A DNA stretch of 64,000 nucleotides from UBA7960 sp964348755 (GCA_964348755.1 CAYGDW010000009.1:1-64000); one strand, 5' to 3'; counted from the first letter of the stretch, positions 8,494 through 18,059 are shown. Translations and numbers: made by a program. The notes: a model not told the origin generated them from the letters alone.

Positions 8494-9333
8494 CTATACC
8501 GAACCGGGCGAATTTTCCTGGGGCATTTCGGCTAAAAACTTCTTCAATAACAAAATATTTTCAGTAATTACCGGTAGCCAATGCCCGGCCTCGGTCCATT
8601 GATTGCCTTTGATTTTTTTCTCCAGATTTTTTGCTGCGTGGGCAAGTTGAGAGGCGCCAAGGGTGCCGGCAAGGTTTTTTAGCGAAAAGCAATATTGTTC
8701 GCACCCTTGTGAATCTCCATTGTTAAAACTTTTAACCAAGCCCTCAAAGAAAGTTTCCATTTCCTTAACCCAACTGCTCCATAAACTTTTCAGTGAAAAC
8801 TCCTGCCTGGCGGCAAGCTCTGAAAGTAAATAGTAAGTTCTTAAGTTTATTACAGGAAATTCTTCAAGTGATTGTTTAAGTGAAATATGTTGATTGATTT
8901 CTGCCTGGTGCAATGATAGGTCAATATATTTTCTTAGTCCATTTCTTAATGCTTGCGCACCCGACGGGAATTCTACCATTTCGCCAATACCCTTTATCTC
9001 CTCCTTAAATGCATTTTTGACTTTTGCGGAGGGGCAAAGCCCCAGTTCAGGCGAAAAATTTTCGATGTTCTCTGCCGCCTTTCCAAAAATACTTCCGGTT
9101 TTCTTCTCAGGGGTACCCATATTCACCACCAGGCAACTCACAGGCCTTCTGCCAAATATCCCGAAAGGGTTTGCAAGATTGTTCTGGTTATTCCGAAAAT
9201 ATTCATTCTCATTCTTGCCAGTATCTACCAAACAATTGAAGGGAGAAACTGCCTTGGTTGTTTTTTTTGTTATTAATGACTGTGGTTGAACAACAAGCAG
9301 GGAGCTGCCTTGAGAGGGGTAAAATTTTTCCAT
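8494..9333 (-). CDS. Protein with a degenerate Hpt domain
   Basis: The product has 279 residues. The first 190 residues have no motif I recognise and begin with a low-complexity, Asn/Ser-rich stretch. Residues about 185-270 fit a histidine phosphotransfer (Hpt) four-helix domain: the central helix reads YCFSLKNLAGTLGASQL, which aligns with the family pattern AHxLKGxAxxLGA. The phosphoacceptor His position is Phe216, so the domain should not accept phosphate. It could serve as a docking or inhibitory module for a histidine kinase or receiver. No two-component gene is nearby, and the gene converges with trmN6. The fold assignment is inference from one motif and helix pattern. Confidence 0.6.
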   Translation of the reverse strand: MEKFYPSQGSSLLVVQPQSLITKKTTKAVSPFNCLVDTGKNENEYFRNNQNNLANPFGIFGRRPVSCLVVNMGTPEKKTGSIFGKAAENIENFSPELGLCPSAKVKNAFKEEIKGIGEMVEFPSGAQALRNGLRKYIDLSLHQAEINQHISLKQSLEEFPVINLRTYYLLSELAARQEFSLKSLWSSWVKEMETFFEGLVKSFNNGDSQGCEQYCFSLKNLAGTLGASQLAHAAKNLEKKIKGNQWTEAGHWLPVITENILLLKKFLAEMPQENSPGSV

Positions 9334-9430
9334 GTATTTTGCAACTTGGTGAACCCAAAAATATATTTTATCTTATGGCTTTACCTCCGTAATTTTACTG
9401 AATAGGTTGCTTTTCAACCAGTATTTTTAC

Positions 9431-9458
9431 GCAAAAAAAAACCCGGCATAGGCCGGGT
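9431..9458 (-). terminator. Rho-independent terminator of the small lipoprotein gene
   Basis: On the minus strand a 7-bp GC stem (9441-9447 with 9452-9458, loop of four) is followed by about eight T (9433-9440). It lies 24 bp after the stop of the gene at 9482-9652. Confidence 0.85.
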
Positions 9459-9481
9459 ACATTCTTTCAAGCGCAAAGCAA

Positions 9482-9652
9482 TTAATTAATAACCTCTTCA
9501 GCTTTTTCCTCAGTTTCTTCAACAACTTCTTCGGTTTCAGTTACCACCTCTTCAGTAGTTTCAATCTCTTCGGCAGGCTCCTGCTTAGCGGGGCCACAGC
9601 CAACAAAGAACAGCATTCCAGCAATGGTCATTAATGCAAAAAACTTTTTCAT
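9482..9652 (-). CDS. Small glutamate-rich lipoprotein
   Basis: This 56-residue product has a signal peptide (MKKFFALMTIAGMLFFVGC) with a clear lipobox FVGC, so Cys19 is probably lipidated. The mature part is only about 38 residues and is mostly Glu, Thr and Val (repeats such as TEEVVTETEEVVEE). A longer open frame upstream (to 9736) is unlikely to be used, because the signal peptide begins at ATG 9652. A strong terminator directly follows. The gene is monocistronic. Small acidic lipoproteins of this kind are frequent in Bacteroidota, but I know of no function for this one. Confidence 0.75.
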   Translation of the reverse strand: MKKFFALMTIAGMLFFVGCGPAKQEPAEEIETTEEVVTETEEVVEETEEKAEEVIN

Positions 9653-9863
9653 GTGTTTTGGTTTAAATTGATGAATGAATGGAAATCGGGTGCAAAATAA
9701 AGGCAAATCAATGAATAAAACAAGTATGTTATTCAAAATATTTAAAAAAACTGTTTAAAATTATCAAACAGATTATCAGTTTGTTGATAAAAATTTAGGT
9801 CAAAAGCAAGGCTAAAAAGCCCAATTTGAGACCCTTCAACTGCCGGGATAATTAACCGTTTTG

Positions 9864-11078
9864 TCAAACATTCAACTTTTCGCCTTCTGATTTTGCAATT
9901 ATTACTGCCCCGCAGGTATCGCTCCAAACATTTACGGCAGTTCGAAACATATCCAAAATCCTGTCAACGGCCAAAATGAGGCCAAGCCCCTCAATGGGGA
10001 GGCCTACTGCTGATAGTATAACGGTCATTATAACCAGGCCAGCCATCGGTATGCCGGCTGCACCAATAGAGGCCAGCAGGGCCGTAACCATAACAATAAA
10101 CTGCTGAACAAGGCTTAGTTCAATACCATACGCCTGGGCAATAAACAGAACGGCCACACACTGATAAAGAGCTGTGCCATCCATATTTATGGTAGCGCCA
10201 AGAGGCAACACAAAACTCGACGTTTTATTTGACACCCCGCTGTTAAACTCAACCGCTTCCATGGTAAGGGGCAATGTGGCGCTGCTGCTCGAGGTCGAAA
10301 ATGCCGTAAGCAAAGGAACTGACATACCCTTAAAATGCTTTAATGGATTTACCCGTCCGATAATCCTGAGCATAATGGGCAAAAATATAACCGCGTGTAC
10401 GATTAAAGCTATAATTACTGTAAGCATATACATGCCCAGATGCCCAAATACCGACAAAAGGTTGTCCGAATTGTCGGCAACCAGAGCCGCAACAATTCCA
10501 AATACTCCCAAAGGGGTAAACTTAATAACGAACAATGTAATTTTCATCATGATTTCGAAAATTGCATTAAAGAAATTCACGATGGGGTCGCGGTAGGTAG
10601 AGGCAACCCTGGTTGCAAAGAAACCAAAAATTACCGCAAAGAAAATAATAGCAGGCAAATCGCCTTTGGCCATTGCATCTATAATGTTTGTAGGGATAAT
10701 TTTAATAAGGGTCATCCCAAAACTGTCGGTGCTTGCATTTAGTCCTTCTATCACTTCGCCCAGGCCAAGGTCGGCACCTACACCGGGTTTTATCAGGTTT
10801 ACCATAACCAGGCCTGTGGCAATTGCCAATAAGCTGGTAAAAATATAATACGATATTGTTTTCAGGCTCATGCGACCCAGATTTTCGGCCGACCCAATGC
10901 CTGTAACCCCCATTATTATTGATGAAAAAACCAATGGGATGATAATCATGCGCAGCAAACGCAGAAACAGTATGCCCATCCACTCTATATACCTTACCAG
11001 GTCGGGAAAAACCAATCCAAATACAATACCCAGCCCAAGTGCAATGAGTATTTGCCAGTGTAATTTAATTTTTTTCAC
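9864..11078 (-). CDS. Dicarboxylate/amino acid:cation symporter (DAACS family)
   Basis: This inner-membrane carrier has about eight membrane helices and re-entrant loops. The serine-rich hairpin TSSSSATLPLT and the NMDGTALYQ motif are hallmarks of the GltP/DctA family, which takes up glutamate, aspartate or C4-dicarboxylates with H+ or Na+. The open frame can be extended to a TTG at 11114, but the family N-terminus (KKIKLHWQILIALGLG) begins at GTG 11078, and a near-consensus -7 sequence (TAATATTG, minus strand, about 11099-11106) lies between the two, so I prefer the GTG, giving 404 residues. It diverges from clpB. The substrate cannot be fixed from sequence. Confidence 0.85.
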   Translation of the reverse strand: MKKIKLHWQILIALGLGIVFGLVFPDLVRYIEWMGILFLRLLRMIIIPLVFSSIIMGVTGIGSAENLGRMSLKTISYYIFTSLLAIATGLVMVNLIKPGVGADLGLGEVIEGLNASTDSFGMTLIKIIPTNIIDAMAKGDLPAIIFFAVIFGFFATRVASTYRDPIVNFFNAIFEIMMKITLFVIKFTPLGVFGIVAALVADNSDNLLSVFGHLGMYMLTVIIALIVHAVIFLPIMLRIIGRVNPLKHFKGMSVPLLTAFSTSSSSATLPLTMEAVEFNSGVSNKTSSFVLPLGATINMDGTALYQCVAVLFIAQAYGIELSLVQQFIVMVTALLASIGAAGIPMAGLVIMTVILSAVGLPIEGLGLILAVDRILDMFRTAVNVWSDTCGAVIIAKSEGEKLNV

Positions 11079-11259
11079 ACCATAATGATTTAAGGGAGCA
11101 ATATTACGAAACAATTATTAAATCCCTAAATTTTTTCAATTGAATCAGTTTGCTGTAAATTTGGCTTATTGGTTTTATAAATGCGTCAAATTGGCATAAA
11201 TTTCTTTAGTTTGAAGCCTGGTAGGGGTTTTGTTTCCCAAAAATATAAAATTTTATAAA

Positions 11260-13851
11260 ATGACCCTCAACAATTTCACCATTAAATCTCAGGAAGCCAT
11301 TCACAAGGCACATGAAATAGCTTTGGGTTACCACCATCAGGCTGTAGAAAACGCGCATCTGCTAAAAGCAATACTGGTTGTTGACGAAAATGTGGCTCCC
11401 TACCTTCTTAAAAAAAACAATTTAAACCTTGCCGTAATAAATCAGGGGCTTGAAAGTGTAATTCAGTCATTTCCAAAAATATCAGGAGGTCAGGTTTACT
11501 TTTCGACAGGCTTCAATCAAACCCTTCAAAATGCAACGGATTTGCTCAAAGATTTTGGCGATGAGTATATTTCGGTCGAGCATTTGTTACTGGCAATAAT
11601 AATGGGTTCAGATAAGGTTGCCCAGTTACTTAAGGATGCAGGCCTTAGCTCATCAAGCCTAAAAGAGTCAATCAGGGATCTTCGCAAAGGTTCTTTGGTA
11701 AAAAGTCAAACTGCCGAAGACAGCTACAACGCCCTGACAAATTATGCCCGTAACCTCAATGATCTTGCCCAATCAGGAAAACTAGATCCTGTAATTGGCC
11801 GCGATGATGAAATACGGCGCATACTCCAGATTTTGGCACGCCGCACCAAAAACAACCCCATACTGGTAGGCGAACCAGGCGTTGGTAAAACCGCCATTGC
11901 CGAGGGGCTTGCCCACCGGATTGTAAATGGCGATGTACCCGAAAATCTAAAGTCAAAAAAGGTTTTTTCGCTTGATATGGGGGCGTTGATTGCTGGTGCA
12001 AAATTCAAGGGAGAGTTTGAAGAAAGACTGAAGGCCGTTGTAAAAGAAGTGGTGGGTTCAGATGGCGAAATAGTGCTGTTTATTGATGAAATTCACACCC
12101 TGGTTGGAGCCGGTTCAAATGGTGAAGGAGCCATGGATGCTGCAAACATTTTGAAACCGGCCCTGGCCCGCGGAGAGTTGCGTGCTATTGGAGCCACCAC
12201 CCTGAAAGAGTTTCAGCGGTATTTCGAAAAAGACAAAGCCCTCGAAAGACGTTTTCAAACGGTTATGGTTGACGAACCAACAAAAATTGATTCCATCAGC
12301 ATTTTGCGCGGTTTAAAGGAGAAATACGAAACCCATCACAAAGTAAGAATAAAAGATGAGGCCATAATTGCCGCTGTTGACCTGTCGCTGCGATACATTA
12401 CCGACCGATTTCTGCCCGATAAGGCCATTGACCTTATTGACGAAGCAGCTTCAAAGCTACGTTTGGAAATGAATTCGGTACCCGAAGAGCTCGATGAAGC
12501 TGAGCGCCGCATCCGTCAGCTCGAAATTGAGCGCGAAGCCATAAAAAGGGAGAAGGATGAAGAAAAACTGAATTTGATTGGAGCGCAACTTGCTAACCTA
12601 CAGGATGAGCGAAACCGGCTAAAAAGCCGTTGGCAGGCCGAAAAGGATGTGGTTGTGCAATTGCAGGCGCTTAAGCAAAATATTGAGGTGTTTCGTTTTG
12701 AAGCTGATCAGGCTGAAAGAAACGGCGACTTTGGCAAGGTAGCCGAACTGCGATATGGAAAAATAAAGGAAGCCGAAATGCAACTTGATGCCCTTCATTT
12801 TAAACTGAAGCAAATGCAAGCCAACAGCGCCATGATTAAGGAGGAGGTTACAGCCGAAGATATTGCCGATGTGGTATCGCGCTGGACCGGAATTCCTGTA
12901 AGCCGTATGCTGCAAAGCGAGCGCGAAAAATTATTGCATCTCGAAAACGAACTTCATAAGCGCATCGTGGGCCAACATGAGGCTATTGTGGCAGTATCTG
13001 ACGCAATAAGGCGAAGCCGTGCAGGCCTTCATGATCCAAAACGACCGGTAGGGTCATTTATCTTTTTGGGCACAACGGGCGTTGGCAAAACCGAACTTGC
13101 CAAAGCATTGGCCGAGTTCCTGTTTAACGATGAAAACGCTTTGGTGCGGATCGATATGAGTGAATATCAGGAACCACATACCGTAAGCCGCCTTATTGGA
13201 GCACCGCCCGGATATGTTGGCTACGAAGAAAGCGGACAACTCACCGAATCTGTAAGACGAAAACCATATTCGGTAGTGCTGCTTGATGAAATTGAAAAAG
13301 CTCACCCCGATGTATTTAACATACTTCTGCAGGTACTCGAGGATGGAAGACTTACAGACAATAAGGGAAGAACTGCCGATTTTAAAAATACCCTAATCAT
13401 AATGACCTCAAATATTGGGTCGGGTTTGATTCAGGAAAAATTGGAAACCCTGACCGACCAAAACAGCGAGCATTTAATTGATCAAATGCAAGCTGAAGTT
13501 ATTAACTTGCTAAAACGAACCATTAAACCTGAATTCTTAAACCGGGTTGACGAAATCATTATGTTTAGGCCGCTTACCAGAGAAGAAATAAAAGGGGTAG
13601 CAGCATTGCAGCTAAAACGCGTTGAGCAAATGCTTTCAGAACTCGGTATAACCCTCGAGCTGAGTACAGAGGCCATTGAATGGATTGCCAGCGAAGGATT
13701 TGATCCTCAATATGGGGCAAGGCCGCTAAAAAGGGTTATACAAAAGAACCTGCTCAACCGCCTTTCAAAAGAATTGCTGGCAGGGCAAATTGGCAAAGAT
13801 CAGGTGGTAAAATTAGGAGCTACTGGTTCCGGATTAAGTATATCGGTGTAG
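11260..13851 (+). CDS. clpB: ATP-dependent disaggregase ClpB
   Basis: The 863-residue cytosolic AAA+ chaperone rescues aggregated proteins together with DnaK. The order is an N-terminal Clp repeat domain (1-145), AAA1 with Walker A GEPGVGKTAIAEGL and Walker B VLFIDEIHTL, a long coiled-coil middle domain (about 395-530), then AAA2 with GTTGVGKTELAKAL and VVLLDEIEKAHPDV, and the C-terminal D2 domain. The coiled-coil insert sets it apart from ClpA and ClpC, and no ClpP-binding loop is evident. I start it at ATG 11260, since the upstream in-frame TTG at 11230 adds ten unconserved residues. It is a single gene. No heat-shock operator such as CIRCE was found upstream. Confidence 0.96.
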   Translation: MTLNNFTIKSQEAIHKAHEIALGYHHQAVENAHLLKAILVVDENVAPYLLKKNNLNLAVINQGLESVIQSFPKISGGQVYFSTGFNQTLQNATDLLKDFGDEYISVEHLLLAIIMGSDKVAQLLKDAGLSSSSLKESIRDLRKGSLVKSQTAEDSYNALTNYARNLNDLAQSGKLDPVIGRDDEIRRILQILARRTKNNPILVGEPGVGKTAIAEGLAHRIVNGDVPENLKSKKVFSLDMGALIAGAKFKGEFEERLKAVVKEVVGSDGEIVLFIDEIHTLVGAGSNGEGAMDAANILKPALARGELRAIGATTLKEFQRYFEKDKALERRFQTVMVDEPTKIDSISILRGLKEKYETHHKVRIKDEAIIAAVDLSLRYITDRFLPDKAIDLIDEAASKLRLEMNSVPEELDEAERRIRQLEIEREAIKREKDEEKLNLIGAQLANLQDERNRLKSRWQAEKDVVVQLQALKQNIEVFRFEADQAERNGDFGKVAELRYGKIKEAEMQLDALHFKLKQMQANSAMIKEEVTAEDIADVVSRWTGIPVSRMLQSEREKLLHLENELHKRIVGQHEAIVAVSDAIRRSRAGLHDPKRPVGSFIFLGTTGVGKTELAKALAEFLFNDENALVRIDMSEYQEPHTVSRLIGAPPGYVGYEESGQLTESVRRKPYSVVLLDEIEKAHPDVFNILLQVLEDGRLTDNKGRTADFKNTLIIMTSNIGSGLIQEKLETLTDQNSEHLIDQMQAEVINLLKRTIKPEFLNRVDEIIMFRPLTREEIKGVAALQLKRVEQMLSELGITLELSTEAIEWIASEGFDPQYGARPLKRVIQKNLLNRLSKELLAGQIGKDQVVKLGATGSGLSISV

Positions 13852-13915
13852 GTTAATACACAGCCATCGTAAATTTCATAAGGAAGTTTAAGCCTGTTTC
13901 TTTACGAAAAAAGCC

Positions 13916-13923
13916 TATTTTTG
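13916..13923 (+). promoter_or_regulatory. -7 element TATTTTTG (LolE-type permease)
   Basis: It matches TAnnTTTG. Transcription would start near 13930, only a few bases before the TTG start at 13934. Confidence 0.6.
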
Positions 13924-13933
13924 CAATAAAAAC

Positions 13934-15154
13934 TTGAATACCCCCCTATTTATAGCGCGAAAAATTGCCCCGGGTAAGCACGCAAAATCATACACAGGCA
14001 TTATCCGCAAAATTTCGGTGTTGAGCATTGCCCTTGGTTTGGCAGTCATGATTATTTCTATGGCTGTGGTAACCGGCTTTCAGAACGAAATTCGCGATAA
14101 AGTAATTGGTTTTGGTGCGCATATACAGGTTACCAATCTCGATTACAACGTATCTTTTGAATCGGCTCCGATAAGTAGCCAGCAAGATTTTCTTGAACCG
14201 CTCAAAACCTTGCCGGGTATAAGACATGTGCAGGTATTTGCCACAAAGGCAGGTATAATCAAAACCGACACCGACATTCATGGAATTGTAATGAAGGGTA
14301 TTGGGCCCGATTTCGACTGGTCGTTTTTCGGCCAGCGCATGATAAACGGTAATATTATGAATCTCAGCGACACCACAAGATCGGATGAGGTTATTATTTC
14401 AAAATTTATAGCCAACCGCCTAAAACTTGAGCCTGGCAACAACATTTTCGTTTATTTTATTCAGGAGCCACCGGCCATCCGCAGGTTTAGTATTGCCGGA
14501 ATTTACGAAACCGGACTTGAGGAACTGGATAAAATGTTTATACTTGGCGACATAAAACATATTCAACGGTTGAACCAATGGGAAAATGACCAGATTGGAG
14601 GCTTTGAAATTTTGGTTGACAACTTCAACAACATTCATTACATCAATAAGGAAGTGTTCAAACTCATACCCTACTATTTAAATGCCCGCAGCATAAGGCA
14701 AATTTATCCGCAAATATTCGATTGGCTCGCCCTATTGGATATGAATGTGTATGTAATTCTTTTCCTAATGGTGCTGGTAGCTGGTATAAACATGATTACC
14801 ACCTTGCTCATAGCCGTGCTTGAGCGCACCAACCTGATTGGAATAATAAAGGCGGTTGGAGGGTCCAACCGCCTGGTAAGAAAAATATTTTTGTACAATG
14901 CCGCCTTTACAATTGCCAGGGGGCTTTTATGGGGCAATTTGTTTGGCTTGACCATTTGCCTACTACAACATCACTTCGGGTTTATTACACTGCCCCAGGA
15001 TTCATATTATGTTTCGGTGGTACCAATAAACCTTGATATAACACACATATTGCTGCTCAATGCCGGTACCTTTGCCGTGTGTATGCTTATGCTCATTGTT
15101 CCATCTATGATAATAACACGCATATCGCCAGTTAAGGCAATAATTTTCAGGTAG
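13934..15154 (+). CDS. FtsX/LolE-type ABC transporter permease
   Basis: The 406-residue inner-membrane protein has the LolC/LolE layout: one N-terminal helix (about residues 25-50, SVLSIALGLAVMIISMAVV), a large periplasmic domain (about 50-265), then three helices in a C-terminal FtsX domain (about 270-405) that closes with SPVKAIIFR. Members couple with a LolD ATPase to extract lipoproteins from the inner membrane; no ATPase gene is adjacent. The start is TTG at 13934, because the conserved N-terminus (NTPLFIARKIA) begins there and no ATG precedes it. The -7 element ends only 10 bases upstream, implying an almost leaderless mRNA. Confidence 0.82.
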   Translation: MNTPLFIARKIAPGKHAKSYTGIIRKISVLSIALGLAVMIISMAVVTGFQNEIRDKVIGFGAHIQVTNLDYNVSFESAPISSQQDFLEPLKTLPGIRHVQVFATKAGIIKTDTDIHGIVMKGIGPDFDWSFFGQRMINGNIMNLSDTTRSDEVIISKFIANRLKLEPGNNIFVYFIQEPPAIRRFSIAGIYETGLEELDKMFILGDIKHIQRLNQWENDQIGGFEILVDNFNNIHYINKEVFKLIPYYLNARSIRQIYPQIFDWLALLDMNVYVILFLMVLVAGINMITTLLIAVLERTNLIGIIKAVGGSNRLVRKIFLYNAAFTIARGLLWGNLFGLTICLLQHHFGFITLPQDSYYVSVVPINLDITHILLLNAGTFAVCMLMLIVPSMIITRISPVKAIIFR

Positions 15155-15159
15155 TTGAC

Positions 15160-15786
15160 TTAGAAACTGAAGCCCAGACTTAGTATAAATTGATGGGGCC
15201 TGGTATCGTATTGAATGGTTTGGCCTCCTATTGTAACGCCCTCACCAAAATTGGTCAGGTTTCCCTCGTATCTGAAATCCAACATCAGGCTGCCAAGTTG
15301 AAGCCCGGCGCCAAGCTGATATCCCATGGTTACATTGTTGAAGTTCGAGGCAAAGTCATTTTCAAGACCCAGATCGTTCCAGTTGTTTATTAGTAAAGAA
15401 AAAACAGGTGCGGCACTTACTTTTATCGGGCCTAATTTTATCCCAATATGCAGCGGTAGTGCAAGATGGCTAAATTTTTCTACAAAATATTCGTCTTCCT
15501 GTGCAGGGGCAACAAATTCAACAAGCATATCGCGCCCGTTTTGGGTGTAAAGCAGCTCGGGCTGGAAAAAACCGCCTCCAAAAACAAACTGGCCGAATAT
15601 CCCAACATGATAACCCGTGTAGCTATCGGACAAAGAGGAAACTATATAATCGGGTGATGCTCCCGATATGTTTGAAGGCAAACTGGAAAAGTTCAGACCG
15701 GCTTTCAGGCCAAATGAAGGATTTCCGGCTTGTAAATTACCTGCAACAAAGAAAAAAATGGCAAAAATCAAAATCAATCGTTTCAT
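15160..15786 (-). CDS. Outer-membrane beta-barrel protein (PorT-like family)
   Basis: The 208-residue product has a Sec signal peptide (MKRLILIFAIFFFVAGNLQA) and a mature part of alternating hydrophobic strands beginning GLKAGLNFSS and ending with the strand HQFILSLGFSF, whose terminal Phe is the usual BAM recognition residue. The size fits an eight-stranded outer-membrane barrel of the porin/PorT class common in Bacteroidota. It converges with the LolE-type gene, with 5 bp between the stops. It sits downstream of the DUF349 gene but is separated from it by a terminator, so it has its own promoter. The specific role is unknown. Confidence 0.78.
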   Translation of the reverse strand: MKRLILIFAIFFFVAGNLQAGNPSFGLKAGLNFSSLPSNISGASPDYIVSSLSDSYTGYHVGIFGQFVFGGGFFQPELLYTQNGRDMLVEFVAPAQEDEYFVEKFSHLALPLHIGIKLGPIKVSAAPVFSLLINNWNDLGLENDFASNFNNVTMGYQLGAGLQLGSLMLDFRYEGNLTNFGEGVTIGGQTIQYDTRPHQFILSLGFSF

Positions 15787-15851
15787 AATTGTAGGGTTTT
15801 AGGAAAGTGTTCAAAATTTAAACTTCGAGTTCTGATATTTATTTTGCAACA

Positions 15852-15878
15852 ATAAAAAAAGCCGGGCAAAAACCCGGC
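15852..15878 (-). terminator. Rho-independent terminator of the DUF349 gene
   Basis: On the minus strand a 6-bp GCCGGG/CCCGGC stem (15861-15878) is followed by seven T. It begins 6 bp after the DUF349 stop. Confidence 0.85.
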
Positions 15879-15884
15879 CAATTT

Positions 15885-18059
15885 TTAGGAATCCCTGAGT
15901 ATTTTCAATTTTTGCTCAAGGAGAGCAATTTCCTGTTTTGCATTTTCGATTTTATCTTCAATTTCAATCTTCAGAATATCGGCCTTTTTAGAGGAAGCAA
16001 AGAAACCAATATTGTTTTCCAACACCTTAATATCGTTTTGCAAAGTGCTTATTTTGTTAAGGATATAATTTCTTTCCTTATACATGATATGCTCAGCATT
16101 TGGGGAATTTTTAATATTATCGATTTTTGAACGAAACGTCATGGTGCTTTTTGCCTTTTTGCTGATACCAAGTTTTTCGAACTGCTCGTCGATAGTGCTA
16201 CGGTACTCGGCCTGAATCTTGTCTTTTTGTTTAATCGGCACGTGCCCCGTTTCCATCCACTGTCGCTGGTACTCGTTTATAATCCTCAGGTTTTCGGCAT
16301 TATCGCTGGTATATTTATGGTTGCGAATCTGGCTAATGATTTCTTTTTTCTTCAGCAGGTTTTCATCCTGAGTTTCGCCAATATTTGAAAAATACTCGGC
16401 TTTGTTTTTGAAGAACTCATCGCAGGCCGCCCTGAATCTTTTCCATATCTTATCAGAGAATTTGCTGGGAACTGTTCCAATTTTTTTCCATTGTTGCTGC
16501 AATGCAATCAGCTCATCGGTGGTTCGCCGCCAATCGGTGCTGTCTTTTAGGGCCTCGGCCTGCAGGCAAAGGTTTAGCTTCTGGTTGTAGTTTTCCGACT
16601 GGCTTTCTTTGTACTTCTGGAAATAATCCTTCTTATATCTGAAAAAGAGGTCGAGGGCCGTGCGAAAACGGTTCCATACTTCATTGTTTACTTTTTTGGG
16701 AGCAAAGCCAATTGATTTCCATTGCCTGAAAAGGTCGTTAATCTGATTGGTGCGTTCCTGCCATTGTCTTGGCGTTTCGGCCATCAGCTCGGCCAGTTGT
16801 TCGGCCTTTTCGCATAGTGCAATTTTATCAGAAAGGTTTTTATGCTGATCATCGCGCAGGCTTTCGTAATAGTCCTGACGGCGCTTGTTAAGCTTTTCAG
16901 TAGCTGCCTTAAACCTGTCCCAAATCTCGTCTTTCTTGTCGTTAGGCACGGGACCGGCTTCTTTCCAGGCTTCATGAAGCTTTTGCAGGCGTTGAAACGA
17001 TTTTACAATTGATGGCTCAAGGAGCAATTCCTCGGCTTTTTCGCAAAGTTCAGTTTTTAGCTCCAGATTTTTCTTAAGGTCAAGGTCTTTAAGCTCCTTG
17101 TTTATTTTTATCTTGTCGAAAAACTTCTCAACCAGAAAATGGTAGTTGTTCCAAAGGTTGTTCTTGTCGTTTTGCGGTACTGCACCAATGGTGCGCCATT
17201 TCTCCTGCAGGTCGCGAAACTGGTCGTATGTTCTTTTTAGTTCCTCTTCCGAGTCTATCAAATTGCGCAATTCTTCAAGAATGCGCTCTTTGGCGTAAAG
17301 GTTTTCCTGCTTTTGTTTTTCAAGAGCATGATCAAAAACCGATTTTTTGTTTTTATAAATAATCAATGCATCTTCAAAGCGCCTCACAAGCGGGTCGGCA
17401 GGCGGCTCATTCATTGGAGTTGCCTGCTCAGGCTCATCGCCGGCTACAATTGATTTTTCGTAAAAATCAAGGCTTTCGTCTTTCAAAAGCTTTCTGAATG
17501 AAGCCTTTACAAACCCAATGTGTTGACGTATAAAGTTTATGTCTTCGTGTCTTACAAGGGCTTCAAGTGTATGAACCAGCTCCTCGCGTGACATTCTGGC
17601 GTATTTTTCGGCAAGGTTTTCATCTTCTTCGGCTTGTTCGCCCGCTTCGCGATCCTCCACCTCGGCTTCATCGCAATCACCATCTTCGCATCCATCTGTC
17701 TCAACCATGACAGAAACATCTGAAATGACTTCCTGAATTTTGGTTTGCGCTTCAATAAGTTCACCGGCCTCAACTTCAGCTACTTCTTCATAAGCCACAG
17801 GTATTTGCGCTGCCTCTTCGGGCATAACCTCATCCGTTAGGACATTCACTGAAGCTCCCTGGTCATCTTCAATTTCAGAAGCAATGTATATTTCCTGGCT
17901 ATCGAAAGAAATTTCCGAATTTGGTCCGTTCGGAATTGCTTCGGTTTGGGTTTGCTTAATTTCGGCTGCTGGTGCTGAATTTTCAGCATTCAGGCTCTCA
18001 TCCCCCGGCTGATCGAATACCTTATCAGCCTCAGGGTCCAGTTGTTCGTTGTTTTTCAT
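15885..18059 (-). CDS. DUF349 protein with five tandem repeats
   Basis: The 724-residue product has no signal peptide or membrane segment, so it is probably cytosolic. The first 150 residues are acidic and likely disordered. From about residue 270 to 640 there are five DUF349 repeats with the pattern W+xxGxVPxxxxxxIWxRFRxAxDxFF: EKWRTIGAVP, EAWKEAGPVP, RQWKSIGFAP, QQWKKIGTVP and RQWMETGHVP. The last 90 residues form a coiled coil. DUF349 proteins are widespread in Bacteroidota and actinobacteria without an agreed biochemical role; the highly charged helical repeats suggest a scaffold. The start is ATG 18059, with TTG codons upstream ignored. It has its own promoter and terminator. Confidence 0.85.
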   Translation of the reverse strand: MKNNEQLDPEADKVFDQPGDESLNAENSAPAAEIKQTQTEAIPNGPNSEISFDSQEIYIASEIEDDQGASVNVLTDEVMPEEAAQIPVAYEEVAEVEAGELIEAQTKIQEVISDVSVMVETDGCEDGDCDEAEVEDREAGEQAEEDENLAEKYARMSREELVHTLEALVRHEDINFIRQHIGFVKASFRKLLKDESLDFYEKSIVAGDEPEQATPMNEPPADPLVRRFEDALIIYKNKKSVFDHALEKQKQENLYAKERILEELRNLIDSEEELKRTYDQFRDLQEKWRTIGAVPQNDKNNLWNNYHFLVEKFFDKIKINKELKDLDLKKNLELKTELCEKAEELLLEPSIVKSFQRLQKLHEAWKEAGPVPNDKKDEIWDRFKAATEKLNKRRQDYYESLRDDQHKNLSDKIALCEKAEQLAELMAETPRQWQERTNQINDLFRQWKSIGFAPKKVNNEVWNRFRTALDLFFRYKKDYFQKYKESQSENYNQKLNLCLQAEALKDSTDWRRTTDELIALQQQWKKIGTVPSKFSDKIWKRFRAACDEFFKNKAEYFSNIGETQDENLLKKKEIISQIRNHKYTSDNAENLRIINEYQRQWMETGHVPIKQKDKIQAEYRSTIDEQFEKLGISKKAKSTMTFRSKIDNIKNSPNAEHIMYKERNYILNKISTLQNDIKVLENNIGFFASSKKADILKIEIEDKIENAKQEIALLEQKLKILRDS

